DNA of 64,000 bases from Draconibacterium halophilum (GTDB lineage Bacteria > Bacteroidota > Bacteroidia > Bacteroidales > Prolixibacteraceae), in the NCBI RefSeq assembly GCF_010448835.1, contig NZ_CP048409.1:2302001-2366000 (forward strand). Direction: 5' to 3'. Positions 28,834 through 36,733 of the stretch are shown here, in pieces. The notes beneath the pieces were generated by a model. That model was not told where the DNA came from. It saw only the letters and a program-made list of their open reading frames with translations, and did no database searches. The position numbers and the translations under genes are program-made. Numbering within the stretch: position 1 is the first letter of the stretch; the number at the start of each line of letters is the position of its first letter.

Positions 28834-29289
28834 ATGGCAGTATTTAATCTAAACATCAACGGACAATCGCAACAGGTGGATGTGGATCCATCCACTCCAT
28901 TGCTTTGGGTACTCAGAGATCATCTTGATTTAGTAGGGACAAAATTCGGCTGTGGAATTGCACAATGCGGTGCATGTACCATCCTTGTCGATGGTTCTGC
29001 AGTACGCTCGTGTATCACCTTTGTCGATTCGGTAGGCGACAAGGAAATCACTACAATCGAGGGGCTTTCTGAAAATGGGGATCACCCGCTTCAAAAAGCA
29101 TGGATTGAAAAAGATGTACCACAATGTGGCTACTGCCAAAGCGGACAAATTATGAATGCTGCAGGATTGTTGAAATCGAATCCAACACCCAGCGATGAAG
29201 AAATTGAGGGAGCCATGAATGGTAACATTTGCCGATGCGGAACATACACAAGAATAAAAGCGGCCATTAAAACTGCAGCTAATTCTTAA
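28834..29289 (+). CDS. 2Fe-2S subunit of a molybdenum hydroxylase (IorA-type)
   Basis: A 151-residue two-cluster iron-sulfur protein. The N-terminal plant-type 2Fe-2S ferredoxin domain has Cys residues in FGCGIAQCGACTIL and then VRSC (about residues 38-61). The C-terminal all-helical domain binds a second cluster through CGYCQSGQ (about 99-106) and NICRCGTY (about 131-138). Such subunits pass electrons from the molybdenum site of xanthine dehydrogenase/isoquinoline oxidoreductase-type enzymes. It has no signal peptide; if its partner is exported by Tat it would have to travel as a pre-assembled complex. The large subunit follows after 60 bases. Confidence 0.92.
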   Translation: MAVFNLNINGQSQQVDVDPSTPLLWVLRDHLDLVGTKFGCGIAQCGACTILVDGSAVRSCITFVDSVGDKEITTIEGLSENGDHPLQKAWIEKDVPQCGYCQSGQIMNAAGLLKSNPTPSDEEIEGAMNGNICRCGTYTRIKAAIKTAANS

Positions 29290-29349
29290 TCGGAATAATT
29301 AAAATTCCTTTCTTTTCTGGATTGAATAATAAAATTAAAATCATTTCAT

Positions 29350-31566
29350 ATGACAACTGTTAAAACTAAACTCAACAGACGTTCCTTCATAAAAAGTTCT
29401 GCTTTGGCAGGTGGTGGTTTACTGCTCAGCTTTAGCTGGTTTGCTCCGGCTTGCACCACCGATTCTCCAAAACAATTAACCATGCCGGATGAATGGTATG
29501 AGTTAAACGGTTTTTTGAAAATCGGAAATAACGGAGCAGTTACAATTATGTCGCCTAACCCCGAAATTGGACAAAATGTAAAGACATCGATGCCAATGAT
29601 AGTGGCAGATGAGTTGGATGTTGACTGGAAATTTGTAATGGTAGAACAGGCGCCGCTAAATACCGATATTTTTACCCGACAACTGGCCGGAGGTAGCCAG
29701 TCTATCCGGCAAGGATGGAACGGACTTCGGATGGCTGGTGCAACGGCCAGAAGGATGTTGCGTGAAGCTGCCGCCCACGAATGGAAAGTGTCGGTAGATG
29801 AAATTACAACAGAAGAAGGAGTTTTGTATCATAAAAGCAGTGGGAAAGAAGCGGGTTACGGAGAAATGGCTGCAGCGGCTGCTGAATTAACGGTTCCCGA
29901 AGAGGTAGAGTTGAAAGATATAAATGATTTTACGATTATTGGCACCTCCAGAAAAAATGTAGATGGTCAAAAAATAATTACTGGACAACCCTTGTTTGGG
30001 CTCGATTATAAAAAGGAGGGAATGCTGATTGCCATGATCGAACATCCTCCGGCTTTTGGAATGAAACTGAAATCGTTTGATGCAACCGAAGCAAAAGCCA
30101 TGCCCGGAATAAAAGATGTATTCTCCATAAAAACTTATAATGACGACTATGAACTGCAATGGTCGGATATTACTGCTTTTACAGAATTGGTGGCAATCGT
30201 TGGTAGTTCAACCTATGAAGTGATGAATGCCAAACTGATGCTAAATGTTGAGTGGGAACCTATTTCTGATGACAATGCGCAAGGTGTTCCTGCCGGTTTT
30301 GAAAGTACAGCAGAGCACTACAAAAAAATGGAGGAAGCAGCCGCCAGTTCCGGACGAGAAGAACGTAGGGACGGAAATCCGGAAGAAGCGTTTAAAAATG
30401 CAGCAAAAGTAATTGAGCGAACCTATACGGCTCCTTTCCAGGCACATAGTCCTTTGGAGCCCATGAACTTTTTTGCCGACGTGAAGGAGGATTTTGCACA
30501 ATTGGCAGGACCGACACAAACGCCTGAGTTCATGGAGAAATCTGTTGCCGCGCGGCTTGGACTTCCACTCGAAAAAGTGGATGTGAAAATGACCCGCATG
30601 GGTGGTGGTTTCGGACGTCGTCTGTATGGCCATTTTATGGTGGAGGCGGCCGTTATATCGCAAAAAATGAAAGCACCCGTAAAATTGATATACTCGCGCG
30701 AAGACGATATGTCCTACGGAATTTATCGTCCGGCTTATCATGCTTTATATCGTGCAGCGTTGGATGCCGACAATAATCTTATTGGTTTTCATGTACGAAT
30801 GGGAGGTATCCCGAGTAGTCCTTTACATGCCAATCGTTTTCCGGCAGGATCGGTAGATAACTACCTTGCTGAAGGCTGGACTGTGGATTCCAACATTAGC
30901 ACCGGAGCTTTTCGTGCTCCCGGCTCCAATTTTAATGCCGTAGCTGAACAATCGTTTCTGGATGAAGTGGCGGAAGCTGCCGGTAAAGATCCTATTCAGT
31001 TTCGTCTCGACTTACTAAAACGCGCACAGGAAAATCCGGTGGGAAGCAACAATGATTATGATGCAGCCCGCTATGCCGGGGTACTCGAACAGGTTCGCGA
31101 AAAATCGGGTTGGGATACAAACTCGGAAGGCAAAAACCGGGGTGTTGCCGCTTATTTCTGTCATAATTCTTATGTGGCAAATGTGGTAGACATTGCCAAC
31201 ACTAGTGACAATCCGGTAATCGAAAAAGTATATGCTTCGGTAGATTGCGGGATTGTGGTAAATCCCGATGCTGCTGTAAACATGACGGAGGGAAGTATTG
31301 TAGATGGAATCGGTCATGCTATGTATAGCGAAATTACCTTTAACGAAGGTGAACCGGAACAAAATAATTTCGATATGTACCGTTTGATCCGGCATACTGA
31401 AGCACCAAAAGAAATAGAAGTACATTTTGTTAAGAATAATATAGACCCGACTGGATTAGGGGAACCACCTTACCCTCCGGTTATGGGAGCGCTGGCAAAT
31501 GCCTTATACAAAGCCAACGGTGAACGGTATTATCATCAGCCATTTGTAAAAAACAGTATTGGCTAG
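29350..31566 (+). CDS. Molybdopterin-binding large subunit of a molybdenum hydroxylase (IorB-type), Tat signal
   Basis: A 738-residue xanthine-dehydrogenase-family molybdenum-binding subunit of the single-chain isoquinoline 1-oxidoreductase beta type. A twin-arginine signal (LNRRSFIKSSALAGG, residues 8-22) is followed by a cysteine-containing segment (FAPACTTDS), so it is periplasmic, possibly lipid-anchored. Cofactor contacts include MGGGFGRR (about residue 418-425) and GAFRAPGS (near 520); the base-catalyst glutamate is in GLGEPPYPPV near the C-terminus. It would hydroxylate an aldehyde or N-heterocycle with water as oxygen donor. No cytochrome subunit adjoins, so the electron acceptor is open. 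Cofactor genes follow directly. Confidence 0.9.
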   Translation: MTTVKTKLNRRSFIKSSALAGGGLLLSFSWFAPACTTDSPKQLTMPDEWYELNGFLKIGNNGAVTIMSPNPEIGQNVKTSMPMIVADELDVDWKFVMVEQAPLNTDIFTRQLAGGSQSIRQGWNGLRMAGATARRMLREAAAHEWKVSVDEITTEEGVLYHKSSGKEAGYGEMAAAAAELTVPEEVELKDINDFTIIGTSRKNVDGQKIITGQPLFGLDYKKEGMLIAMIEHPPAFGMKLKSFDATEAKAMPGIKDVFSIKTYNDDYELQWSDITAFTELVAIVGSSTYEVMNAKLMLNVEWEPISDDNAQGVPAGFESTAEHYKKMEEAAASSGREERRDGNPEEAFKNAAKVIERTYTAPFQAHSPLEPMNFFADVKEDFAQLAGPTQTPEFMEKSVAARLGLPLEKVDVKMTRMGGGFGRRLYGHFMVEAAVISQKMKAPVKLIYSREDDMSYGIYRPAYHALYRAALDADNNLIGFHVRMGGIPSSPLHANRFPAGSVDNYLAEGWTVDSNISTGAFRAPGSNFNAVAEQSFLDEVAEAAGKDPIQFRLDLLKRAQENPVGSNNDYDAARYAGVLEQVREKSGWDTNSEGKNRGVAAYFCHNSYVANVVDIANTSDNPVIEKVYASVDCGIVVNPDAAVNMTEGSIVDGIGHAMYSEITFNEGEPEQNNFDMYRLIRHTEAPKEIEVHFVKNNIDPTGLGEPPYPPVMGALANALYKANGERYYHQPFVKNSIG

Positions 31567-31572
31567 AAATGA

Positions 31573-31600
31573 AATCTACGTGATATCACGTAGATTCTTT
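31573..31600. terminator. Palindromic bidirectional terminator
   Basis: A perfect 24-base palindrome (AATCTACGTGAT and its exact reverse complement, 31573-31596) followed by CTTTT lies between the convergent hydroxylase and moeB-like genes, 7 bases after one stop and 24 after the other. Position suggests termination in both directions; a protein-binding palindrome is the alternative. Confidence 0.6.
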
Positions 31601-31620
31601 TATTTAAAAAATAGGAGAAT

Positions 31621-32337
31621 TTAAAACCGAAACAGATTAAAGCGGTTATCACGGATATTAAAAACCAATAGCTTTCCGCTGATTACTTCGCCGTAACCGG
31701 TAATGATTTTGATAATCTCATTGGCTTGTAATGTTCCGGTTATTCCGGGCAGGACTCCAAGGAGACCAATGTCATCTTCGTTATAAACTCCGTCTTGAGG
31801 TGTTGTTGGAAAAAGATCGCCATAAACAGGGCCATTTTTGTAATTGAATACACTTATTTGCCCCTCAAAATTTAGCACCGAAGCAAAAGCCAGTGGTTTG
31901 TTCAAACCTGCCGATTTTGTGCCAATTAGCTGGCGGGTTTTGTAATTGTCAGTGCAATCGGCAATTACGTCGTATTGTTGAAAAAGGTCTTCTGCGTTGG
32001 ATTCATCCAGTTTTGTGTCAAAAGTCTGAATTTCAATTTCGGGGTATAATGCTTTCAGCTTTTGGCCAGCGATTTCAACTTTTATTTGCCCCACTTCTGC
32101 CGAAGTATAAAGAATTTGGCGTTGAAGATTTGAGGTGCTGACAATATCATCATCTACAATGCCAATGTTGCCAATTCCCGCGGCGGCCAGGTACACCATT
32201 AAAGGACTTCCCAGACCCCCGGCACCGATTACCAATACACGTGAATTCTTTAATTTTTTCTGCCCCGTTTTGCCAATTTCCGACAGTGAAAAATGACGTG
32301 TAAACCGCGAAAGATCTTCCTTATTCAGCTCTTTCAT
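31621..32337 (-). CDS. moeB: MoeB/ThiF-like adenylyltransferase lacking zinc cysteines
   Basis: A 238-residue E1-like enzyme expected to adenylate the C-terminal glycine of MoaD so that it can accept sulfur. The ATP-binding loop is VIGAGGLGSP (about residues 36-45), followed by VDDDIVSTSNLQRQ with the conserved Asn-Leu-Arg/Gln contacts, and ADCTDNYKTR with the catalytic Asp. Usual MoeB proteins carry two CxxC pairs holding a structural zinc; this protein has only one cysteine in total, the one in ADCTDN. The fold may be stabilised otherwise. The start at 32337 lies 17 bases inside the moaE 3' end; further upstream in-frame codons overlap moaE and are not needed. Confidence 0.85.
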   Translation of the reverse strand: MKELNKEDLSRFTRHFSLSEIGKTGQKKLKNSRVLVIGAGGLGSPLMVYLAAAGIGNIGIVDDDIVSTSNLQRQILYTSAEVGQIKVEIAGQKLKALYPEIEIQTFDTKLDESNAEDLFQQYDVIADCTDNYKTRQLIGTKSAGLNKPLAFASVLNFEGQISVFNYKNGPVYGDLFPTTPQDGVYNEDDIGLLGVLPGITGTLQANEIIKIITGYGEVISGKLLVFNIRDNRFNLFRF

Positions 32338-32782
32338 AATGATTATGGTGATCGTGTCCTTCGGTATTGCAATCGCAGTTTTGACCCCATTCGCTGGTAC
32401 CGTCAGCAAAAAACTCGTGTTTCCAGATGGGTACTTCACCTTTTACCCGGTCGATGATGTAACGATTAGCATCATAAGCTTCTTTCCGATGGCCGGAGCC
32501 CGTGATCACCACAACTGCACATCCACTGATCTCAACACGCCCAACGCGATGAACACAAGCTGCCTGGTTAAGTTTAAAGCGCGATTTGGCTTCCGCTAAA
32601 ATTTCACTGATCATTTTATTGGCCATCGGTGCGTAGGCTTCGTATTCCAAATGTGTTACGTCGCGGCCTTTGTTATTATCACGTACTTCGCCGCTAAACA
32701 ATACAACTGCACCACTTAGTGGATGCCTGAATTCATCGAAAAGTGCGCTGTAATTGATCTTCGTATTTTGTATGTGCTTCAT
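32321..32782 (-). CDS. moaE: Molybdopterin synthase catalytic subunit MoaE
   Basis: A 153-residue large subunit of molybdopterin synthase, which transfers sulfur from thiocarboxylated MoaD to precursor Z. Family segments are GAVVLFSGEVRDNNKG near the N-terminus, HLEYEAYAPMANKMI, VHRVGRVEISGCAVVV, and RVKGEVPIWKHEFF with the active-site lysine. Unusually the protein ends in a Cys/His-rich tail, GQNCDCNTEGHDHHNHYERAE, not part of the normal core. The ATG at 32782 leaves a 10-base gap to moaD; an ATG at 32803 would overlap moaD by 11 bases. The coding end overlaps moeB by 17 bases. Confidence 0.92.
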   Translation of the reverse strand: MKHIQNTKINYSALFDEFRHPLSGAVVLFSGEVRDNNKGRDVTHLEYEAYAPMANKMISEILAEAKSRFKLNQAACVHRVGRVEISGCAVVVITGSGHRKEAYDANRYIIDRVKGEVPIWKHEFFADGTSEWGQNCDCNTEGHDHHNHYERAE

Positions 32783-32792
32783 ATCTATTGAT

Positions 32793-33035
32793 TTATCCTC
32801 CACTTGAGGGAGGAATTAAAAACAATGTGGTTTGGTCATTTATCGTTTCGTTTAGCGGAACAAATTTTTCGTTCACAGCAATCCGGCAGCTGGTGAGCAC
32901 CTCTTTTGCTTCCGGGTTTAATTCACCCAGTTTTTCAAGTAAGTTGGCATAACTTTCTTCCGGTGCCATTTCAATGCTGGTTTCGTCGCCAAAGAACTTT
33001 TTAAGTCCTGCAAAACATACAATCTTTCTATTCAT
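32793..33035 (-). CDS. moaD: Molybdopterin synthase sulfur carrier subunit MoaD
   Basis: An 80-residue ubiquitin-fold protein ending in the required double glycine (PPSSGG). The last glycine is adenylated by the MoeB-like enzyme and then thiocarboxylated as sulfur donor for MoaE. The N-terminus (KIVCFAGLKKFFGDETSIE) and the segment CRIAVNEKFVPLNETINDQTTL fit the family. It begins 2 bases after the moaA stop and is followed closely by moaE, giving the order moaA-moaD-moaE-moeB in one operon. Confidence 0.93.
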   Translation of the reverse strand: MNRKIVCFAGLKKFFGDETSIEMAPEESYANLLEKLGELNPEAKEVLTSCRIAVNEKFVPLNETINDQTTLFLIPPSSGG

Positions 33036-33037
33036 TT

Positions 33038-34012
33038 TTAGCCTCCTATATTTCTCATTGATAATTCGCTGCCGTGGAATTTAACCGCTTGTTTAAGCAG
33101 CAGTAATCCTTTCAGTTTCTCAGCAAGTAGCTTGTCGTTATGGATATACGGCATCAGTTTTTCGCCATGAGCATTGCTCAGACAGCCAAAAAAGTAGCCG
33201 TTGCTATCTAGTCGTAAACGGTTACAGTCGTGGCAAAATGGCGTCGATTCATTGGCTATTATCCCAAAAACACCTCCGTTTGAAGTGCGCCAGTAATTTG
33301 CTGTTGATGCGTGTTCTCTTTTAATTTCTTCAATTTGGTATTTATCCTGAATCGTTGAAAGAATCTCCTTCTCCGAAAAGAAAAGGCTGTTCTCCGAATG
33401 GTATAAATGCCCCATTTTCATTAACTCCAGATAGCGGATCTTTACTCCCAGTTCTGTCGCATAATCAAGTAGCGGAACAATCTGCGAGTCGTTTTTCCCC
33501 CGCATGATAACCGCATTCAATTTTACGTTCAATCCTGCATTTATGGCTGCTTCAATTCCCTGGAAAACCCGTGATGTATCGGATCTTCGTATTATTTTTC
33601 CAAAGGTTTTATTATCGATAGCATCAACCGAAATATTAATTGATTTTACACCAGCATTAAGCAGTTTTTCTGCATTTTCTTTTAGAAAAAAAGCGTTGGT
33701 GGTTAGGCGAATATCGTTAATTCCCAGCTCTTTAATATTCTCGATAAGTGGGTAGAGATTGGAGTAAAGCAAAGGTTCACCACCGGTTAACCGAACGCTT
33801 TTTAAACCAGTTAATCGATGCACCGCCTGAATTAATTGAGTAAATTCTTCTACTGAAATTGGTTTGTCGGTACCGTTTTTATCAATTTCAATGTTCGCAC
33901 TTTCATCAAACTCACTATCAACACAATAAATACAGGAAAAATTGCACGAGTTCAGCAGACTTATTCTCAACTTTTCGAACCTTCTGCCCAGCTTATCTTC
34001 AATTTTCAACAT
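33038..34012 (-). CDS. moaA: GTP 3',8-cyclase MoaA (radical SAM)
   Basis: A 324-residue radical SAM enzyme that turns GTP into 3',8-cyclo-GTP, the first step of molybdenum cofactor synthesis. The SAM-binding 4Fe-4S cysteines are C23, C27 and C30 (NSCNFSCIYC); SVRLTGGEPLL is the adjoining SAM-contact motif. The C-terminal substrate cluster is held by CHDCNRLRLDSNGYFFGC. The usual C-terminal GG (MRNIGG) needed for MoaC-linked activity is present. MoaC itself, which completes the step, is not in the window. moaA is the first gene of the minus-strand cofactor operon and is divergent from the XdhC gene. Confidence 0.94.
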   Translation of the reverse strand: MLKIEDKLGRRFEKLRISLLNSCNFSCIYCVDSEFDESANIEIDKNGTDKPISVEEFTQLIQAVHRLTGLKSVRLTGGEPLLYSNLYPLIENIKELGINDIRLTTNAFFLKENAEKLLNAGVKSINISVDAIDNKTFGKIIRRSDTSRVFQGIEAAINAGLNVKLNAVIMRGKNDSQIVPLLDYATELGVKIRYLELMKMGHLYHSENSLFFSEKEILSTIQDKYQIEEIKREHASTANYWRTSNGGVFGIIANESTPFCHDCNRLRLDSNGYFFGCLSNAHGEKLMPYIHNDKLLAEKLKGLLLLKQAVKFHGSELSMRNIGG

Positions 34013-34256
34013 GCTTATTTAACTTTAAAAGCGCCAATTTGTTCAGTTTATTTAGCCATTCAGGTATTTTAATAAACGCGGTTATTTTTTACTAAAAATT
34101 TTATGTCATTGATTGACTTTTTATTGAACAGTATTAATTATTTTCTTGTTATAATGTTGGTTTATAAATATTTGGTGTATTTTTATTTAGTTAAATTCAG
34201 GTAAGTGCATTCTCTGATGGCTTTGCCCAGCGTAACTAACCTTTAATATTTTTGAA

Positions 34257-35273
34257 ATGACGCACGAACTAAAGTTACTGTTTGACACATTAAAAAACTG
34301 GCAGCAGCAAGGTAAAAAGGCTGTATTTGTTTCGGTAGTCGATCTTGAAGGCTCATCGTACCGCCGGCCTGGTGTCAGGATGTTAATCTGCGAAGATGGT
34401 GAGTATGCAGGAGCCGTTAGCGGCGGTTGTGTTGAAAGCGAAATCGAACGTCAGGCACAAAGTGTTTTTCGCACGAATACGCCCAAAGTAATTACTTATG
34501 ATGGCCGTTATCGGATTGGCTGCGAGGGGGTTATTTATGTATTAATAGAACCCGTGTTACTATCAGAAGCTCTTTTGGGAGCTTTTGAAAGTCAGTTGAA
34601 AAGCAGGAGGGCTTTTGAAATGAATTCATTTTTTTATTCTGAAGTAGGAGAGTACGATAAAATTGGCTCGGTACTTAATTTTAATGGTACAGAATATTCG
34701 CTGAATCCTGATTTTAAGAGTGACGAAACGGATAACCAGAAATGTTTTTCGCAAACCTTCGAGCCTTTGTTTCAACTGTTTATATTTGGTGCTGAGCACG
34801 ATGCAGTTCAGCTGAGTCAGGCTGCTAAATTGTTGGGATGGAAAGTAACGATTATCGCATCGCCTGAAGAGTCAAAATCATGTGATTATTTCCCGGGAGC
34901 AGCTTCTTTGCTTACTCCTTCTTTTGATGATATTGATACCTCGGCCATTGATGAACAAACTGCAGTTGTTTTAATGACGCACAGTTTTAATAAAGACGTG
35001 CAATATTTAATGGCTTTAAAAGAAATCAATCCGGCCTATATTGGTTTGTTGGGGTCGGTAAATCGAAGGGAACGTGTAATTTCAATGTTACTGGAACAGA
35101 TTCCCGATCTTTCGCTTGAATTTATTGAACAAATCCATGGGCCGGCTGGAATTAATATCGGCGCTGAGAATGCTGCAGAGATATCGGTTTCTATTCTGGC
35201 AGAAATATTAAGCGTGGTACGCAAACAGAAGCCCCTGGCTTTGCGCGAAAAAGTGGGAGCAATTCATGAATAA
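34257..35273 (+). CDS. XdhC/CoxI family molybdenum hydroxylase maturation protein
   Basis: A 338-residue member of the XdhC family, which binds the molybdenum cofactor, helps its sulfuration and inserts it into xanthine-dehydrogenase-type enzymes. The N-terminal CoxI domain shows YRRPGVRMLICEDGEYAGAVSGGCVE (split about residues 34-60), and the C-terminal Rossmann-like domain shows LFIFGAEHDAVQL, YIGLLGSVNRRERV and IHGPAGINIGAENAAEI. The client is most simply the IorA/IorB-type enzyme encoded 3 kb away. The MocA-like gene overlaps its end by 8 bases, indicating coupling. Confidence 0.92.
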   Translation: MTHELKLLFDTLKNWQQQGKKAVFVSVVDLEGSSYRRPGVRMLICEDGEYAGAVSGGCVESEIERQAQSVFRTNTPKVITYDGRYRIGCEGVIYVLIEPVLLSEALLGAFESQLKSRRAFEMNSFFYSEVGEYDKIGSVLNFNGTEYSLNPDFKSDETDNQKCFSQTFEPLFQLFIFGAEHDAVQLSQAAKLLGWKVTIIASPEESKSCDYFPGAASLLTPSFDDIDTSAIDEQTAVVLMTHSFNKDVQYLMALKEINPAYIGLLGSVNRRERVISMLLEQIPDLSLEFIEQIHGPAGINIGAENAAEISVSILAEILSVVRKQKPLALREKVGAIHE

Positions 35274-35856
35274 CATTCCAATAATTTTACTTGCAGCAGG
35301 TGCTTCCCGAAGAATGGGGCAGCCCAAACAACTTCTGCCTTGGGGGGAACAAACTTTAATCGAACACCAGGTAAATATATTATTAACGACAGGTCATCCT
35401 GTGGTGGTTGTTCTGGGAAGTTGTGCAGAAGGTATCATCCCAAAACTTAAAGACTTACCAATTAAATTCACCATGAACGAAAACTGGGAAAAGGGGATGG
35501 GAACTTCCATTGCCGCCGGAATTAAATTCGTTGAACAACTATATCCTAATTGTAAAGGAGTGCTGATAACATTGATCGACCAACCACTTGTTACAACTAC
35601 TCATTTAAACAAACTGTCTGAAACTTTTGAGCCGGAAAAACAAGAGATAATTGTATCGCAATCTGAATCGGGGTGGCAGGGCGTTCCCGTTTTATTTGAC
35701 CGTTGTTACTTTGATGAGTTATCAAAATTAAATGGGAAACAGGGCGCAAAAACTGTCTTTCGGTATTATTCACAACATGTAAATGCCATACAATGTGGTG
35801 ATATATTGGAAGATATGGATACGCCGGAGCAATATAATGCGCTCAAGAATAATTGA
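35266..35856 (+). CDS. MocA-like molybdenum cofactor cytidylyltransferase
   Basis: A 196-residue nucleotidyltransferase of the MobA/MocA superfamily. The N-terminus has LLAAGASRRMGQPKQLLPW, where the Arg-Met-Gly and Lys positions bind the nucleotide phosphates, then LIDQPLV near residue 105 with the metal-binding Asp, and GWQGVPVLF and ILEDMDTPEQ towards the end. MocA adds CMP to the cofactor, the form used by bacterial molybdenum hydroxylases, which agrees with the XdhC partner and the IorB-type enzyme. The specificity for CTP over GTP is inferred from context. Confidence 0.88.
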   Translation: MNNIPIILLAAGASRRMGQPKQLLPWGEQTLIEHQVNILLTTGHPVVVVLGSCAEGIIPKLKDLPIKFTMNENWEKGMGTSIAAGIKFVEQLYPNCKGVLITLIDQPLVTTTHLNKLSETFEPEKQEIIVSQSESGWQGVPVLFDRCYFDELSKLNGKQGAKTVFRYYSQHVNAIQCGDILEDMDTPEQYNALKNN

Positions 35857-35904
35857 TAGGCTCAAAATATCTATCGATTTCAATTCCGAGTTCTTTGTTT
35901 GTTA

Positions 35905-36606
35905 TTAATCGTTTGCCAAATTAACAATATGACAGGCAACAACTCCGGCTGTCTCGGTTCGTAAACGTGCATTTCCAAGCGAGATAGCCTCAAAACCATT
36001 TTCTTGCGCCAGTTTCACTTCTTCCGTACTAAAATCGCCTTCCGGACCAATTAAAATCAGCACGTTATCGCCACATTTTACACTATTTTTCAGGTGTTGC
36101 TTTTCGCCATCATTACAGTGAGCGATAAATTTTTTTGTTTCTGTGGCTTGTGAAATTACATCGGGGAGTTTTGTCAACTCATTTAGTTTGGGCAGGTATG
36201 CTTTAACCGATTGTTTCATGGCCGAAACCAATATCTTCTCCAAACGCTCGGGTTTTATCACTTTTCGCTCCGAATGTTCCGAGAGAATAGGAGTAATCTC
36301 GTCAATTCCGATCTCGGTGCATTTTTCCAGAAACCACTCAGTGCGATCGATGTTTTTGGTAGGGGCAATGGCAATGTGTAAATGAAAATCTTTCTTACCG
36401 AATTCGGTTTGCGAATCAATTATGTTGAGTTCACATTTTTTCGGATTGGCATCGATAATTTGGGCTTTGTAAAAGCCGCCTTTGCCATCAACAAGCTCAA
36501 TGTCGTCGTTTTCTTTTAAGCGAAGCACACGAACGGCATGTTTCGATTCGGTTTCATTTAAAACAACTTCGGCACCTGAAATCGTTGGAACATAAAATAA
36601 CTGCAT
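35905..36606 (-). CDS. rsmE: 16S rRNA (uracil1498-N3)-methyltransferase
   Basis: A 233-residue SPOUT-class methyltransferase that modifies U1498 of 16S rRNA. The N-terminal PUA-like domain includes HAVRVLRLKENDDIELVDGKG. The C-terminal knot has the SAM site IAPTKNIDRTEWFLEKCTEIG, VLILIGPEGDFSTEEV and ISLGNARLRTETAG, all hallmark RsmE segments. The start at 36606 (MQLFYVP) is preferred over 36624. It is a stand-alone housekeeping gene ending convergently with the MocA-like gene. Confidence 0.94.
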   Translation of the reverse strand: MQLFYVPTISGAEVVLNETESKHAVRVLRLKENDDIELVDGKGGFYKAQIIDANPKKCELNIIDSQTEFGKKDFHLHIAIAPTKNIDRTEWFLEKCTEIGIDEITPILSEHSERKVIKPERLEKILVSAMKQSVKAYLPKLNELTKLPDVISQATETKKFIAHCNDGEKQHLKNSVKCGDNVLILIGPEGDFSTEEVKLAQENGFEAISLGNARLRTETAGVVACHIVNLAND

Positions 36607-36733
36607 GGATTCAAAACTTTTCAAATGCCAAAGTTAGTAAAATTGTTATTCTGATCTTTTATAATCTAAGAAGTCGGTTACAAACCATAAAATCCAGTTG
36701 TTCCCTCAGATAGAAAGTAGATAAATGTATGTT

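Noticed and set aside
30241..30741. A 166-codon antisense frame inside the molybdenum hydroxylase large subunit
   Set aside because: No family resemblance, and the sense strand encodes well-conserved cofactor motifs.
34222..34254. TTTG-N21-TATTTTTG just before the XdhC gene, resembling a promoter
   Set aside because: The expected transcription start would fall at or inside the ATG at 34257, so it is unlikely to be the working promoter.
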